NCBI GenBank assembly: GCA_028023455.1
Contig: JAQFVV010012537.1
Location: forward strand, 2,170,001 to 2,234,000
Direction: 5' to 3'
Source: Epiperipatus broadwayi
Taxonomy: Eukaryota; Onychophora; Udeonychophora; Euonychophora; Peripatidae
Length of the DNA: 64,000 bases
Shown: positions 22,438 to 33,830 of the stretch, in pieces
Layout: every line of letters begins with the position of its first letter
Numbering within the stretch: the stretch's first letter is position 1
Position numbers and translations under genes: made by a program
The notes under the pieces: model-generated
The model's input: only the letters and a program-made list of their open reading frames with translations
Told to the model about the DNA's origin: nothing
Database searches by the model: none

Positions 22438-23680
22438 CACTAATAGTAGAATGTATTTGGAAATGTGTATAATGTAAGCAAAGAAAAGTTAAATTGGAAG
22501 AAATTAACCATGTGTTTTATTTATTGTTATTACTCCTTTTATACCAATGATATAAAATTTTCAATTACAAATTATGAATTCAGTTGTAATTCACTTTTAA
22601 TATATAATAGAAATATCACATAAGTCAGCAACTATATATTTTTGGAATTTTAATTATTTGAAAAATTCAAGTACTTTTGACTTTTTGACAAAGAGATAAA
22701 ACATACCAAAGTTCAAACATCACAATACATGCATTTAACTGCAGTGACCTATGTATATATATTTTAGAACTTATCATGTAGGTACAGACTAAGATAATAA
22801 TAAGATACTTGTAAGTTTTCAGGTAAATCAAGACAGCAACCCATATTTTTGATAAATATACAGTTTTGAAGGCGAAAAGGATGTTTATAAAATATTATAT
22901 TTCATATTTACAATTTATTTTTTATTATTATAGATTTGTCTTAAATTATTTTTAATCCCTTATTTGTTATTATTTCTTAAGTTCTTATATTATTCTGATC
23001 CTAGTTCTAGTTTAGCATAAACGAGTAAAAACTTACATTTCTGAATGAGTTTAATGTTTACAGGATGTTGTGTGTTTGAATCTTATTCAAACTCATATTT
23101 GCTCTAAACATATATAAAAAAATTTACTGTAGTGTTTAACTTTATTCTATATTCGGCTGTTATAGTGTGCACACTATATCCCATCATTAATCAAAAAGGT
23201 ATCAGTCATGTTTGTAATTAGACATAGAACTATAAAGTGTAGTACATCAGTAATAATATAATAACAAGAACAATAAGTTAGTGTTAAATTTAAAAAAATT
23301 AATAAATCGATTGTTAAATTTTTAAAAAAGTAATAAATTATTAAAAATCTTTAATTCAATTTTTCTTATTCATTTTTATGTTAATAAATTAATACAAACA
23401 AAAAACAAAATAAATAAAGTGTAAATATTGTAATTTTTTCCACAATGATTTTCTTTTTTTTAAATAACAGTACTAATAAAAAATAAAATGTAAATATTAA
23501 ATACAATGTTTTGTAAACATTCAGTGGACCTTGAAACTTTATATTTATCGAAAATATGTGCTGCCATCTTAGTTTAGTGGAAAACTCCCAAGTACTGAGA
23601 TTAAATACTAAGTGAAAATTTAAACAAACGACTTATTGTAAAGATAGTTTTTTTGTTATGAAGAAATTCAATTAGTGTTT
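22438..23680. other. AT-rich DNA without a recognised gene
   Basis: No coding or repeat structure was recognised. Confidence 0.4.
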
Positions 23681-23702
23681 GTGATGTGATGTACTGTGAC
23701 TT

Positions 23703-23716
23703 CTCCTTATACGGAG
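23703..23716 (-). other. 3' UTR hairpin of LINE family A
   Basis: Read on the minus strand, CTCC and GGAG pair across GTATAA, about 15 bases before the pentanucleotide tail. All four copies keep the pairing even where the bases differ, which suggests an RNA structure recognised by the element's own reverse transcriptase. Confidence 0.6.
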
Positions 23717-23789
23717 TCTGGAATCTCTCAGCAATTATGCCCAGAAAAACTTGCTAGAAACTTTACCTTCCCGTTCCATTCCCCATCCT

Positions 23790-24900
23790 AAGTTTTCCTA
23801 TATTCTTCTCTATCCTGCTCCATCCCATTTCCACAACATAATCTTTATCAAGTCCATGGCTTTTATATCTAAATCCTCTTTATCTTTTCCCAAATCCAGC
23901 ATAAAAGCAATAACCCACTTTCTGTATAATCACTTTGTTTTATATTTATTCTTCCACAACTTCATTATTTGTATCCTTTCTGCTTTCAAGCATTTACATT
24001 TAATTAACAGACGCTTAATATTTTCTATGCCTTCCTTACACAATTTTCAGACTAAATCAACCACATTTTTCCATTTATGTGTATATTCCCTTGTTACTAA
24101 AAACCCTATTTAAGCCTTACACAGTAAACTACTTTCCTTACTATTATCATAAATTAACTCTCACCCAATATTCTGTTTACTTCTACATATATTTAAACTC
24201 TTTTTACTCTCCATACTAGTTCTCCATCTCTCCACCTTCCTATTCTTTATTACTCCATCTATTCTTCTATCCCATTTCTTGCCACTCTAACACTCAACAA
24301 TTCTCCTAGCACAATTATCTCATCTTTTGTATAAGTATACTGACAAATTTTTTATCCAAATCTGCATACTACATTACCTTTCTCACTCATCTTGTTGCCT
24401 TCCCTTTACTCATAACCAAATTAAATACTATTTTGGCTATTCTCTTATGATTCATAAACTGCAATCTACTGAACATGTTCATTTTGCTTTTTGTATCTCT
24501 CATATAAAAATTTGACCATCCCATTTCACCTTGAATTGCCTTCTTAGCCAGCCACACCTGCATCTAAGGTATGTCTTCCTACTTCTCTTTGTACTTTTTC
24601 TAAATAATCTAATACCCCTTTACTAACACATAATGCATTGTTACCATATATTAATCCTGCTACAGCCATTCTCTTCCACACAATTCTTGCTGCATCATAT
24701 TTATTATATGAAAACACTTAATTTCTTTATCAGTTCCTTTTTGTCTTTGCTTCATTTGTCAATTTTTTCTCTCATTCATCAAGCAAAAAATTCTCTGATT
24801 ACTTAAGATGATTCCCAAATAGTTATACATATTCACCATACTTAACTTTATATCCTACAATAAAAATTCTTTGTTTTCTCTTTCCCCAGTATCAATCATC
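23790..24900 (-). pseudogene. LINE A2 ORF2 C-terminal region
   Basis: Homologous to the well-preserved copy at 56364-57499 but broken by many stops. Recognisable pieces include the region after the RT thumb, the KRWDD...R.VEC-like block and the Cys/His knuckle near 24030. Only the last part of the + strand shadow frames is open. Confidence 0.7.
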
Positions 24901-24901
24901 A

Positions 24902-25757
24902 TCACTTTTGATTTTTATTCACTAAATTTAACCCCATCTCTTTACCCACCATTGTGCATGACCTTAGCATAACTTCCATATCTTCCCTTCTTTCTGCACA
25001 CAAAAAACCATTATTTGCGAATAAAAGCCTTTCTATTGCTCTCTCCATTTCTCTCAAATACAATAAAAACAAAATAGGTGACATAGAACATCCTTAGTCC
25101 CACCCCATTTTTAACTTTAACTGATACTATATTCCCTAATTGATATATATAGTAATTATTTTCATATAATTTCTTAATAATAACTACTAAAGCTCCATCC
25201 ATTCCAAATTTATTTCTATTTACTCTATCATACACCTTCTTTATATCTATAAAAATTATATATAACTGTCTACATGTATTCCTACTCATATGTATAAGTT
25301 GTGTAACTACAAATAAACTAACCTCCTACATGCCTATCTGATCAAAAGCCTCCTTGCATTTCTCCCACTATATTATTTTCTTCCATCCATTTTGTGACCC
25401 AGAGAAAATTGTATATAACATTGATGTTACTACTGCTGGTTTATAATTGTTTAACTTTCCATGATTCTTACCCTTTCCTTTAAATAGTAGCCTTACTCTT
25501 GTATTACTCCAACTATCCAGAAAATCTCTTTTCTGTGCTATCTTATTAAAACATGATAATAGTTTTAATTTTACCCTTTTCCCTAGATTCATTATCATTT
25601 CTGATGCCCATCCATCCAAACCTCTTACTTTTCTGCTTTTCAATTTCGTCTCTGCCTCACTCAGTTCATTTTCTGTAAACCTAGTATTTCCATTATTATA
25701 TGCTTTCATGTTTGCTATCTTCTTTTCTATATCTATTACATACTTATCTAAGCACAT
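24902..25757 (-). pseudogene. LINE A2 reverse transcriptase domain
   Basis: Three minus-strand frames cover the RT. The first (25368-25757) has RFTENELSEAETKLKSRKV, GLDGWASEMI and a LLFKGKGKNHGKLNNYKP block, matching the fingers region. The second (25011-25289) has LYIIFIDIKKVYDRVNR, RT motif A. The third (24902-25084) has MSPILFLLYLREMERAIE (motif B) and LLFANNGFLCAERREDM, where the catalytic ADD is changed to ANN. Both lost aspartates and the intervening frameshifts show it is dead. Upstream to about 26330 the frame also holds the charged endonuclease-RT linker. Confidence 0.9.
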
Positions 25758-26579
25758 TTTAACATCTTCCTATATTCATTACATACTTATTTAAGATTAT
25801 CTCTTTTCTAGAGCTACACTTTATTTCCTCATCATCTAGTAATACTATTTCTCTCTCCCCTATATTCCTTCTTTTAATATATTTCCAAAAATTTTTACTC
25901 CCATCTCATCCACTTTTATTAATATCCTCCAACAATTTAATATTCAATTTCATTTTCTCTATATAATTATCTATTTTAGCCAACTTCTTTTTTTCTAAGT
26001 ACTTTTCCCATTTAACATTTACATCTTTTTCACTTTCTTTGTTCTGAATGGCATACTTATATTTTCTGGATGTTTTCCCCTCTCTTTTACACTTTTACTA
26101 ACTCTCACTTTCCTATTTCTTTTATTCTTCTGAATATTCTAACTAAAACACCATTTCTATTTCACCAAACCAATTCTTATACTCACTCCCAACCAACTCT
26201 TCCATGGTTTCTTCAACTTTTATTTTATACTTTTCTAAATTATTCTTATCATTCACTCTCCATACACATCTTTCACTATCCTTTTTACTTTTATTACTAT
26301 TTTCCCATCACATTACTAACCATTTTTATTATGAAGAAATTATGATCACTATTATGGACTCTCTCTTTTTTTATGTATAAATATTTGATTTATTTGATAC
26401 AAAAGCATAACAATAATTAATAAAAGAATCCAGATAAATATTGTTATTCCAAGCTAATTTGGTAAAAATTAGTAAAAACATTTGGCAGTTTCTCCATCAT
26501 TATTTTTATATAAGTTACACTAGTAACACATTGCTAGATAATACAAATGCTGTAGTCGGCTTTGGTTTCACATACTCTC

Positions 26580-26830
26580 TCTTCATTATCAAACACTTTA
26601 ATTTTTCATACTTAATAATTTCCTCTTTTTCTACAAATGCACAGTCTATTGTATGACATATATTATTTCTAGACTATGGGTATTGTTTCTCATAAATATT
26701 TGACACATTTCCAATGCCCAAATTCACTCTCACTCTCTGATAAAAATTCTTCAAAAGCTGTCCATTCTTATTACCTATATCATCAATTTCTTCAATATGC
26801 GTATCCATATCCTCTATAACCATTATTCTC
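26580..26830 (-). pseudogene. LINE A2 endonuclease fragment
   Basis: DDIGNKNGQLLKNF resembles the D..GN.NG..L..F block after the GDFN motif, which here is degraded to EDMDTHI. Further on, TIDCAFVEKEEIIKYEK matches the TIDY.FV block before the catalytic SDH, which is lost. These motifs belong to the exonuclease/phosphatase-fold endonuclease of LINEs. Confidence 0.65.
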
Positions 26831-27456
26831 TCTCCCTTTTTTGAAACTCTATATTCTTAATTAGGCATTCATATATGCTACTGTTCCATTCCATTATAGT
26901 TTGGCTATCTCCAGTGACTATATACCCTATATCCACCATCCATTCTTGTCTTCCTAATCTTATTTCAAAAAAACAAATGTTCTTGACATTTAACAGTATG
27001 CAATAATTTTTTTTGACATAACCACCCCCTTTTTTTTCTTTTCTATTTATACCTTACCATACCTAATTTTCCAGAACAGGTTCCTTTTCCTCTCTTAGAA
27101 GGGTTTTCAGTACTGCTAATACCTCAAATTCTTTATTTTTAACTGCTTTCTTTAATTGCAGTCACTTTTCTGGTCTCCTACTACATTGCATATTCAAATA
27201 CCCTATTTTAACAATTTATTCTTTCCTAACTACTCTTTTATAAATTCTTTTGACCCTTTCTTTTCTATTACTTTTATAAATAACTTGCTTACCATTAATT
27301 TTACAGACCCATTTCCTCTCCACATCTATATTTATATCAAATCCACTACCCTTTGATTATTTTTTTTACATCCTGTCCATTTTTCTTCTTTCTGATAACA
27401 TTGCCAGTTAAAACCCTACCACCTTTATAAGTTTCACAAACTATATTCTTTATAAA

Positions 27457-27960
27457 TCAAACTTCACTTTCTTGTTTTTTTAAGTGCAATCCATCTTTAC
27501 TATATAACTTCCTTTTTCTAATAAAAAAATCCCACACATCTACAAACATAACATCATTTCTCTCACACAATTCTTTCAATCTCTCATTTATAAAATATGC
27601 CCTATCTAAACATATACTTCTTGTCAAATCTTGGTAATAATCCAACTATTACTACTCTTCCTTTAATCTTATTCAAATTCCTAATCAATTCAATGTACTC
27701 GTCCATTACTCTCTCTAATGGCTCTGGCAAATTATTAGTTTCTACCATAACCTACACATTTCTACTCCCCTACTTCTTTACCTTATCTATAACATCCCTA
27801 ACTTCAGCTCTAGGAAAACATACTCTTATATACCTGTTTCTGTTTTCCCTTGCAATTATATCTCCATACTCTCTAATTAGAGAATCTTTTATCAATACTG
27901 TCTTACAATCTACTTTCTTTGCTTCATCTGCAACATTCTCTGCCATCTTCTGGACTTCCT
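27457..27960 (-). pseudogene. LINE A2 ORF1 SGNH esterase-like domain
   Basis: Minus-strand translation gives VLIKDSLIREYGDII (block I, with the usual Gly before DS replaced by Lys), VMVETNN (block III, normally VHVGTND), VVIVGLLPRFDKK, and finally MFVDVWDFFIRKRKLYSKDG followed by LHL (block V, Asp and His kept). Two stops interrupt it between blocks I and III and one lies before the last part. The fold is the SGNH hydrolase/esterase known from ORF1 of CR1-like elements. The block V frame is 27457-27645. Confidence 0.8.
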
Positions 27961-28252
27961 TAAATCTACTTTTTTCTTATCATTCCTACTCAATAATTCC
28001 TTTGTCTGATTACACATTGTCTCTAATGATTTTAATTTTGCTTCTACATCATTTACCTCTTCCTCTACCTCACATATTCTTTAGCTAACCATCTCCATTG
28101 CACTACTAATTTTTACATCCATATCTCCTGTCACTCCACTAAAACCATACTCTATCCTAGCTTCCTCAATTACATTTTGCTCCATTTTATTGATTTTCTC
28201 TTTAAATTATCTACACTTAAAAACTATTTTTAATCTCTTTTATCACATTTGC

Positions 28253-28402
28253 ACACTGTCTACATAACTATAAACCTGTTCCATGCTGCCTACTCTTATT
28301 TAAACATTTCAAGTGAAAAACCTCATCACATATGGTACACTCTACCACAGCACACCTAATTTCTTTCTGAACATTATGTAAGCATTGTGGGATACAAATG
28401 CA
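28253..28402 (-). pseudogene. LINE A2 ORF1 PHD-type zinc finger
   Basis: Minus-strand translation shows CICIPQC, then VECTICDEVFHLKC and, after a stop, CRQC. The Cys/His spacing fits a C4-H-C3 PHD finger. It is followed by a charged, coiled-coil-like linker (27960-28250, with EVEEEVNDVEAKLKSLE) leading into the esterase domain. Confidence 0.65.
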
Positions 28403-28565
28403 ACCCATATTCCTTATTTTTCAGGTCACCTACTCTATATTTGACTTTATACTTCCTCTTCTACTCTTCAAACCACTTTACATTGAAGAAAAACTTTACT
28501 TTGTTTTAATGATAATTGATTGATAAACAAGTAGGCCTCCAAAACATTATATTTTTTCTCAAATA

Positions 28566-29670
28566 CCCCTAGGTCTCATTTTATGCAGATTTTTTAAAAG
28601 TGATTTTGAAGTTATGCGATTCATATTTCTTCTTAATATCTTTTTATGCAGGTTTTCTTTTATGCAATAAAGAAATTCATATTTCACTATATTTATTAGA
28701 TATCAAGAAATTTAAATTATTAATAACTTATTTTGATTTGAAATATTAGCAGCTAACATGAATATGGCATGAAACTATTTAGAATGTTAGCTTCTACATA
28801 AATAATCTACTTATACTTATGAGTAAATAATAATAATAGATTTATATTTATGAGTGTAAAAACATCACAATAAATATTCAAAAAATTTAAATTTTGAAAA
28901 CATATTTTGTTAGATATAAGAGAAATAAATATTCTTTTAGATTTTTAAAAATAATCAGAAATAATGAAGATTTTGTTGATTTTGTAAACTGAAAATAATC
29001 TTTCTAATGATAATCTATAATCTTTTTTGTTTTGATTGCGATCTCATTTTTTAAATATAGAAACAAAATGTGAACATTTAAAATTTATTTCAGTAGTAAA
29101 CAAAAATATCTATCAAATGAAGACAAATGTATTATTTTCTGATAACTAATAATCATTTAATCATAGATTTTATGTTGATGTGTGAGACAAAAAATGTCAG
29201 AAAATGCTGAAATCTGAGAGATTTTGCTGCAATAAACAAGGTCTTAAATTTCAACTGGAGAGCTAAATAGTTGTATGTGTGGATATTGTGAGCTTTATAA
29301 ACAATTAGTAAAATCATCATCTCAAAGTTTAATCACCGATTACATTGTCATCAAAAAACCATTAACACAGCACAAGACTGAAGGTGGTGCTAGTTGTACT
29401 TCCTCTTGTGATAAATTTGATTTCTTATCAGTTCACAAATGAATAGCATATTGTCAAATAACAATAATGATTAAAATATGTATGAAAAAATGTAAAATTA
29501 AATACTGTAGTTAATAGAAAAAGTAAAAAAAGTTTTTTTTTTATGCGAATTTTAAAGTAATTTTTTCTTGTTGCTTTGCTCTTATGCGATTTCTGAAAAT
29601 CACAGAATGCATCCCCCATTTTTGCAATTTTCTTTTAATTTCAGGTACCACATAAAATGAGACCTAGGTG
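28566..29670. mobile_element. Tigger/pogo-like DNA transposon derivative
   Basis: Terminal inverted repeats CCCCTAGGTCTCATTTTATG (left) and CACCTAGGTCTCATTTTATG (right, complement) are flanked on both sides by TA, the Tc1/mariner target. Subterminal TTATGCGATT-type sequences recall Tigger ends. The interior of 1.1 kb has no transposase, so it is non-autonomous. An interior stretch (about 29020-29160, with AAACAAAAATATCTATCAAA) recurs in both arms of the inverted repeat at 51943-53640. Confidence 0.75.
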
Positions 29671-30049
29671 TAAATCACTTCCTTTCTTAAATTAAAAAAT
29701 TCTTTAGTAGCAAACTTATTAAAAAAAATCAACTAATCTTACATACAACTTAGTTATAAAATATCCTTACATTAACACACATTCAACATTTTTTTTTAAA
29801 CTTCTATATTTAAAATTGTGAAATGAAGCACTTTCTAAATGTTAACAATTCCTAATCTTTCTAAATCCAATTAAATCTATCTCTGTTGATCACAATTTAC
29901 CCTTCACTTTCACACAACAAACAAATAGTCTTTGAATTGATGATATCAGATGATTAATTGCATAAAAAAGACAAAAACCTTTAACTTAGCTTGCAGCACA
30001 GAATAATCATATCAGCACAGCAAAGCAAAGCAACCAAAGTTTGGTTGAT
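29671..30049 (-). other. Possible 5' UTR of LINE copy A2
   Basis: No coding is seen. It lies between the Tigger-like insertion and the 3' tail of copy A3 and could be the displaced 5' UTR of A2. This is inference from position only. Confidence 0.3.
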
Positions 30050-31372
30050 ATGATGTGATGCAATATGACTTCTCCTTATATGGAGGCAGGAATCTCTCAG
30101 CAACTATGCCCAGAGAAGCCTGTTAGCCACTTTGAATCTCTTTCCATTCCTCACCCCAAGTTTTCCCATATTCTTTTCTACCCTGTTCCATCCCATTTCC
30201 ACAACATAATCTTTGTCAACTTCATGGCCTTTAGATCTAAAATCTCCTTATCTTTTCCCAAACCCAGCATAAAAACCAATAAGCCACTTTCTGTATAATC
30301 ACTTTGTTCATATTTATTCTTCCACAACTTCATTATTTGTATCTTTTCTGCTTTCAGGCATTTACATTCAATTAACAGATCTTCCTTACACAATTTGCAT
30401 ACTAAAACACCCACATTTTTCCATTTATGTATATATTCCCTTGTTACTGAAGACTCTGTTCAAGCCTTAAACAGTAAACTACTTTCCTTGCTATTACCAT
30501 AAATTAACTCACACTCAATATTCTGTTTACTTCTATAAATATTTAAACACTTTTTACTCTCCATACTAGCTGTCCATCTCTCCAACTCCCTATTCTTTAT
30601 TAATGAATCTGTTCTTCTATCCCATTCCTTAACTCTAAAACACTCAACAATTCTCCTAACACAATCATCCCATCTTTTGTATAAGTATACTGACATAAAT
30701 TCTTTATTGAAATCTTCTGCATATTGCATTACTTTTCTCACCCATCTTGTTGTCTGCCCTTTATTCATAACTCAATTAAATACTATTTTGGCTATTCTTT
30801 TATTATCCATAAACTGCAATCTACCAAACATTTTCATTTTGCTTTTTGCATCTCTCATATAAAAACTTGACTATCCCATTTCTCCTTGAATTGCCTTCTT
30901 TGCCATCCACACTTCTGCATCTAATACATGTCTTCCTACTTCTCCTTGTATTTTTTCTAAGTAATCTAATACCCCTTTACTAACACATAATGCATCATTA
31001 CCATATGTTAACCTTGCTACTGCCACTCCCTTCATACAATTCTAGCTACATCATATTTATTATAGAACACTGTTAATTTCTTTATCAATCTCTTTCTTTT
31101 CTTTGCTTCATTTACCTATTTTTTCTCCCATTCATCTAAGCAATTTTACTTAAAAAAATTCATAAATAATTATATCTATTCACCACACAACTTTATATCC
31201 CTCAATAAAAATTCTTTGTCTTCTCTTTCCCCAATATTAATCATTATTACTTTGATTTTTCTTCACTAAATTTAATTCCTATCTCTTTATCCACCTTCAC
31301 ATATGTTCTCAGCATATATTACATATTTTTCCTTCTTTCTGCACACAAAAAAACATCATCTGCAAATAAAAG
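30050..31372 (-). mobile_element. 5'-truncated CR1-type LINE (family A, copy A3)
   Basis: It holds the part of ORF2 after RT motif C, the 3' UTR, hairpin (30072-30085) and TGATG tail. Open pieces are 30460-30768 (RWVRKVMQYAEDFNKEFMSV, KRWDDCVRRIVECF) and 30178-30414 (CKLCKEDLLIEC, then YTESGLLVFMLGLGKDK). The Cys/His knuckle has lost its middle, including the His-Leu step. The 5' breakpoint falls just after the motif C region, near TGCAAATAAAAG. Confidence 0.85.
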
Positions 31373-32299
31373 ACCCAACAATGTATATATTCCCTTGACC
31401 TCCACCCCTCTTCCTAGTCTTTCAAAAAGATTGTTTGTAATCTCATCTAGTGTTTATTAGCTTACTAAATGTGTACATAGATTGCTTTAAAGACAAAAAA
31501 ACCCCAGAATAAATGAAAGGATGTAATAGGGGTCATTTTTCAACAGTTTCAAAAAAATGCTCTTTCAAAAAACCTACAAAATCTTGGCAGAGCACAGGAA
31601 TAAATTTAGAAAAACTGGCACCTGGAATTTGATAGCATTAAAATAGGAAAATATAACTCATAAATAAAATGATGAGAGTTAAAATAACAACAACATAGCC
31701 CGTGTCAGATTTTCATAAAGGTGGAAGAAGCTGAATGTTTCATGAAAGTGAGGGATAAAGCTGAAAAATATGTTAAGTTTTGATGTAAAATTTCAATACA
31801 TGCATTTGTTTAAAAATAATATGTTGACAAGTTTATTACAATTTTATAGATTTGTATAGATTTCAGCTGATAGAGTAACAGAAGAAACTTCATCAGATTA
31901 ATGTGAAAACTCTTTTAAAAATATTAATAACAACATCGATTTCTGAAGTATTTTTTTCAGTTTTAAAACAAAAATTTGCCTAAAAAATATTTTCAATCAT
32001 ATTGGATTACGATAAAATTATCGATTTGTTATATTCACTGGGCAATTCATATTTTAAGTAAATACATGTAATTATCCATTTATATCTCAATTTTTTTATT
32101 ATTAATATTAAAAATATAAATAAAGATTGATGTATTATAGCCTTTTTTTAATGCAAAAATTTTTATTAGGCAAAAATTTTATGTATACTTGGAAAAAATA
32201 ATTTACAATTTAACTAGATGTCATAAAGTATATAATAAAAGTACAGATAAATAAAGTGAAGTAAATATATAAGAAAGGCATACAAAAATAAAAAAGGGG
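31373..32299. other. AT-rich DNA without a recognised gene
   Basis: No coding or repeat structure was recognised. Confidence 0.4.
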
Positions 32300-33336
32300 T
32301 GGTCATGGGAGAACTATCTATTCATAATTGAGTTGTAAAAGAAACCAGACTCCATGTAGCATCAACAATGTCTAGAGGTGTAAGCAGCTATTTCTATTTT
32401 TAATTTTTGAAATTTTATTATAAAATAGTGATTGCAATTTCCTGTATGTGGGGTTGAAGTAAAATGATATCTTAGAAATCAAAGGGTAAACATAAAGAAA
32501 GTAGTAGTCCTAATTAAAGGAAAAAGACATATTTTATGTTGTCAATGAGAGTGGCAATAAAGTACATAATTTAGTAAGTAACTTAGTGATATTTTTATAG
32601 GTAAGAAGAGCACAACACTGGAGCAGAAAATGATGAATTGTTTCTTTAGACATATTATGACAAAACATGCACTATTCTCTGTAATAAAAAAAGACTAGTG
32701 AGTAGGGTTTCTAAATTAATTTTGATAAGAGTTTTAGATGCTGAGAATTTGAAATTTTTGTGTATCTGTTTATTGGTGATAGTAAGGAAAGACAGTGACA
32801 GTTGGAGTTGAGTAGCACTAGGAGTCATGTTGTAAACCTCCCAAAAGAATATTTTTAAGAGCATATGTGATGATTAAGATCAATGTAAGCAGAAGTAGAT
32901 TTGATTAAGATTGCAGAAGATTAACTTTATTGAATGGAGGCAACAATTCGAGTAGCATCAGGATAAGCAGAGACAAATTTAAAAACAATATTAAGTGACC
33001 TCTGAAAATAAAAAGGAGTAATTGAGTAGAGGAAAAGGCCATTGTGTTTGGCATGCTTCTATAAAGTTCCAATACTGAATGCATTAGCTCTTTTATTCCA
33101 ATCAGTTTGGTGCAAAATGAATTAACCTTCTGGAATAATATACTTAATAAACAGCATATAATAAGATTTTTGCATAAAGAGAAATAATGTACACTTTGTG
33201 GAAGGAGTTAGTTATATTTTTAACAGATGTGAGGTTAAAGTTCTAAATAGTTGATTTATAAATGGGAAATCCAAGAAAGTTATGATGGAGAGCAGTAAAA
33301 GAAGAGGAGATGAAACACTATTCCCAGACAATATAC

Positions 33337-33830
33337 TCAATGTGGATGATTCATTAAGGTTAAACTGAAGTTTATAATGTGCTGTATAATCTTCCAAAAT
33401 GTGAGAGAAGAAAGGTACTTTTTACTGACAAGGACAATGACAAGATCATCCATGAATAATATATACTTGACTAATTTATTAATCTGTGGAATATATATGC
33501 CAGCCGGTTTCCTCTCTATTTCAAAAAGCAGCAGATTTATATAAGTAATAGAAAATGAAACACTCAAAGATGGGCCTTGTGGCATAGTGACCCTAGTGTT
33601 AGTTTGCCATTAAAAATGATAAAAACTTCTCTATTTGTTAGAAAGTTCACTAAAATGTAGAGAATGGAAACAGGAATATTACATAATTGTAATAGATCAA
33701 TGAGAGTGTCAATAAGAACAGAATCAAAAGCTAATGAAATATCTAGTTATATTACTATGGGACTAAATATTATAGTGGTTTAAACTTGGTTAATAACAGT
33801 TTATAAACAGGCTGATGACATTTGAGGTGA
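33337..33830 (-). pseudogene. Family B reverse transcriptase core
   Basis: LDISLAFDSVLIDTLIDLL (motif A) is followed after about 60 codons by MPQGPSLSVSFSITYINLLL (motif B, normally PQGS.LSP.LF..YIN) and LVKYILFMDDLVIVLVSKK (motif C; the DD pair is kept, with Met in place of Ala). Motifs B and C lie in the frame 33337-33585; motif A is in another frame near 33.7 kb. Confidence 0.8.

Larger units (their letters stand above)
23681..28560 (-). mobile_element. Near full-length CR1-type LINE, inactivated (family A, copy A2)
   Basis: Read on the minus strand this has the whole CR1-like order: PHD-type zinc finger and SGNH esterase of ORF1, then the apurinic-type endonuclease, reverse transcriptase and terminal Cys/His knuckle of ORF2, a 3' hairpin and a TGATG-type tail. 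Every domain is cut by stops and frameshifts, and catalytic residues are altered, so it cannot transpose. A PHD finger plus esterase in ORF1 is a known trait of CR1-clade elements. An AT-rich stretch around 26330-26580 may be a small insertion. The 5' side abuts a Tigger-like element at 28566, so the 5' UTR may continue past it at 29671. Many plus-strand frames here (23751-24113, 27597-28088 and others) are antisense shadows. Confidence 0.85.

Noticed and set aside
23751-24113. 120-codon + strand frame and similar ones at 24327, 26070 and 30065
   Set aside because: All are antisense shadows of LINE family A ORF2 and 3' UTR.
27597-28088. 163-codon + strand frame
   Set aside because: It is antisense to the LINE A2 ORF1, whose SGNH motifs are on the minus strand.
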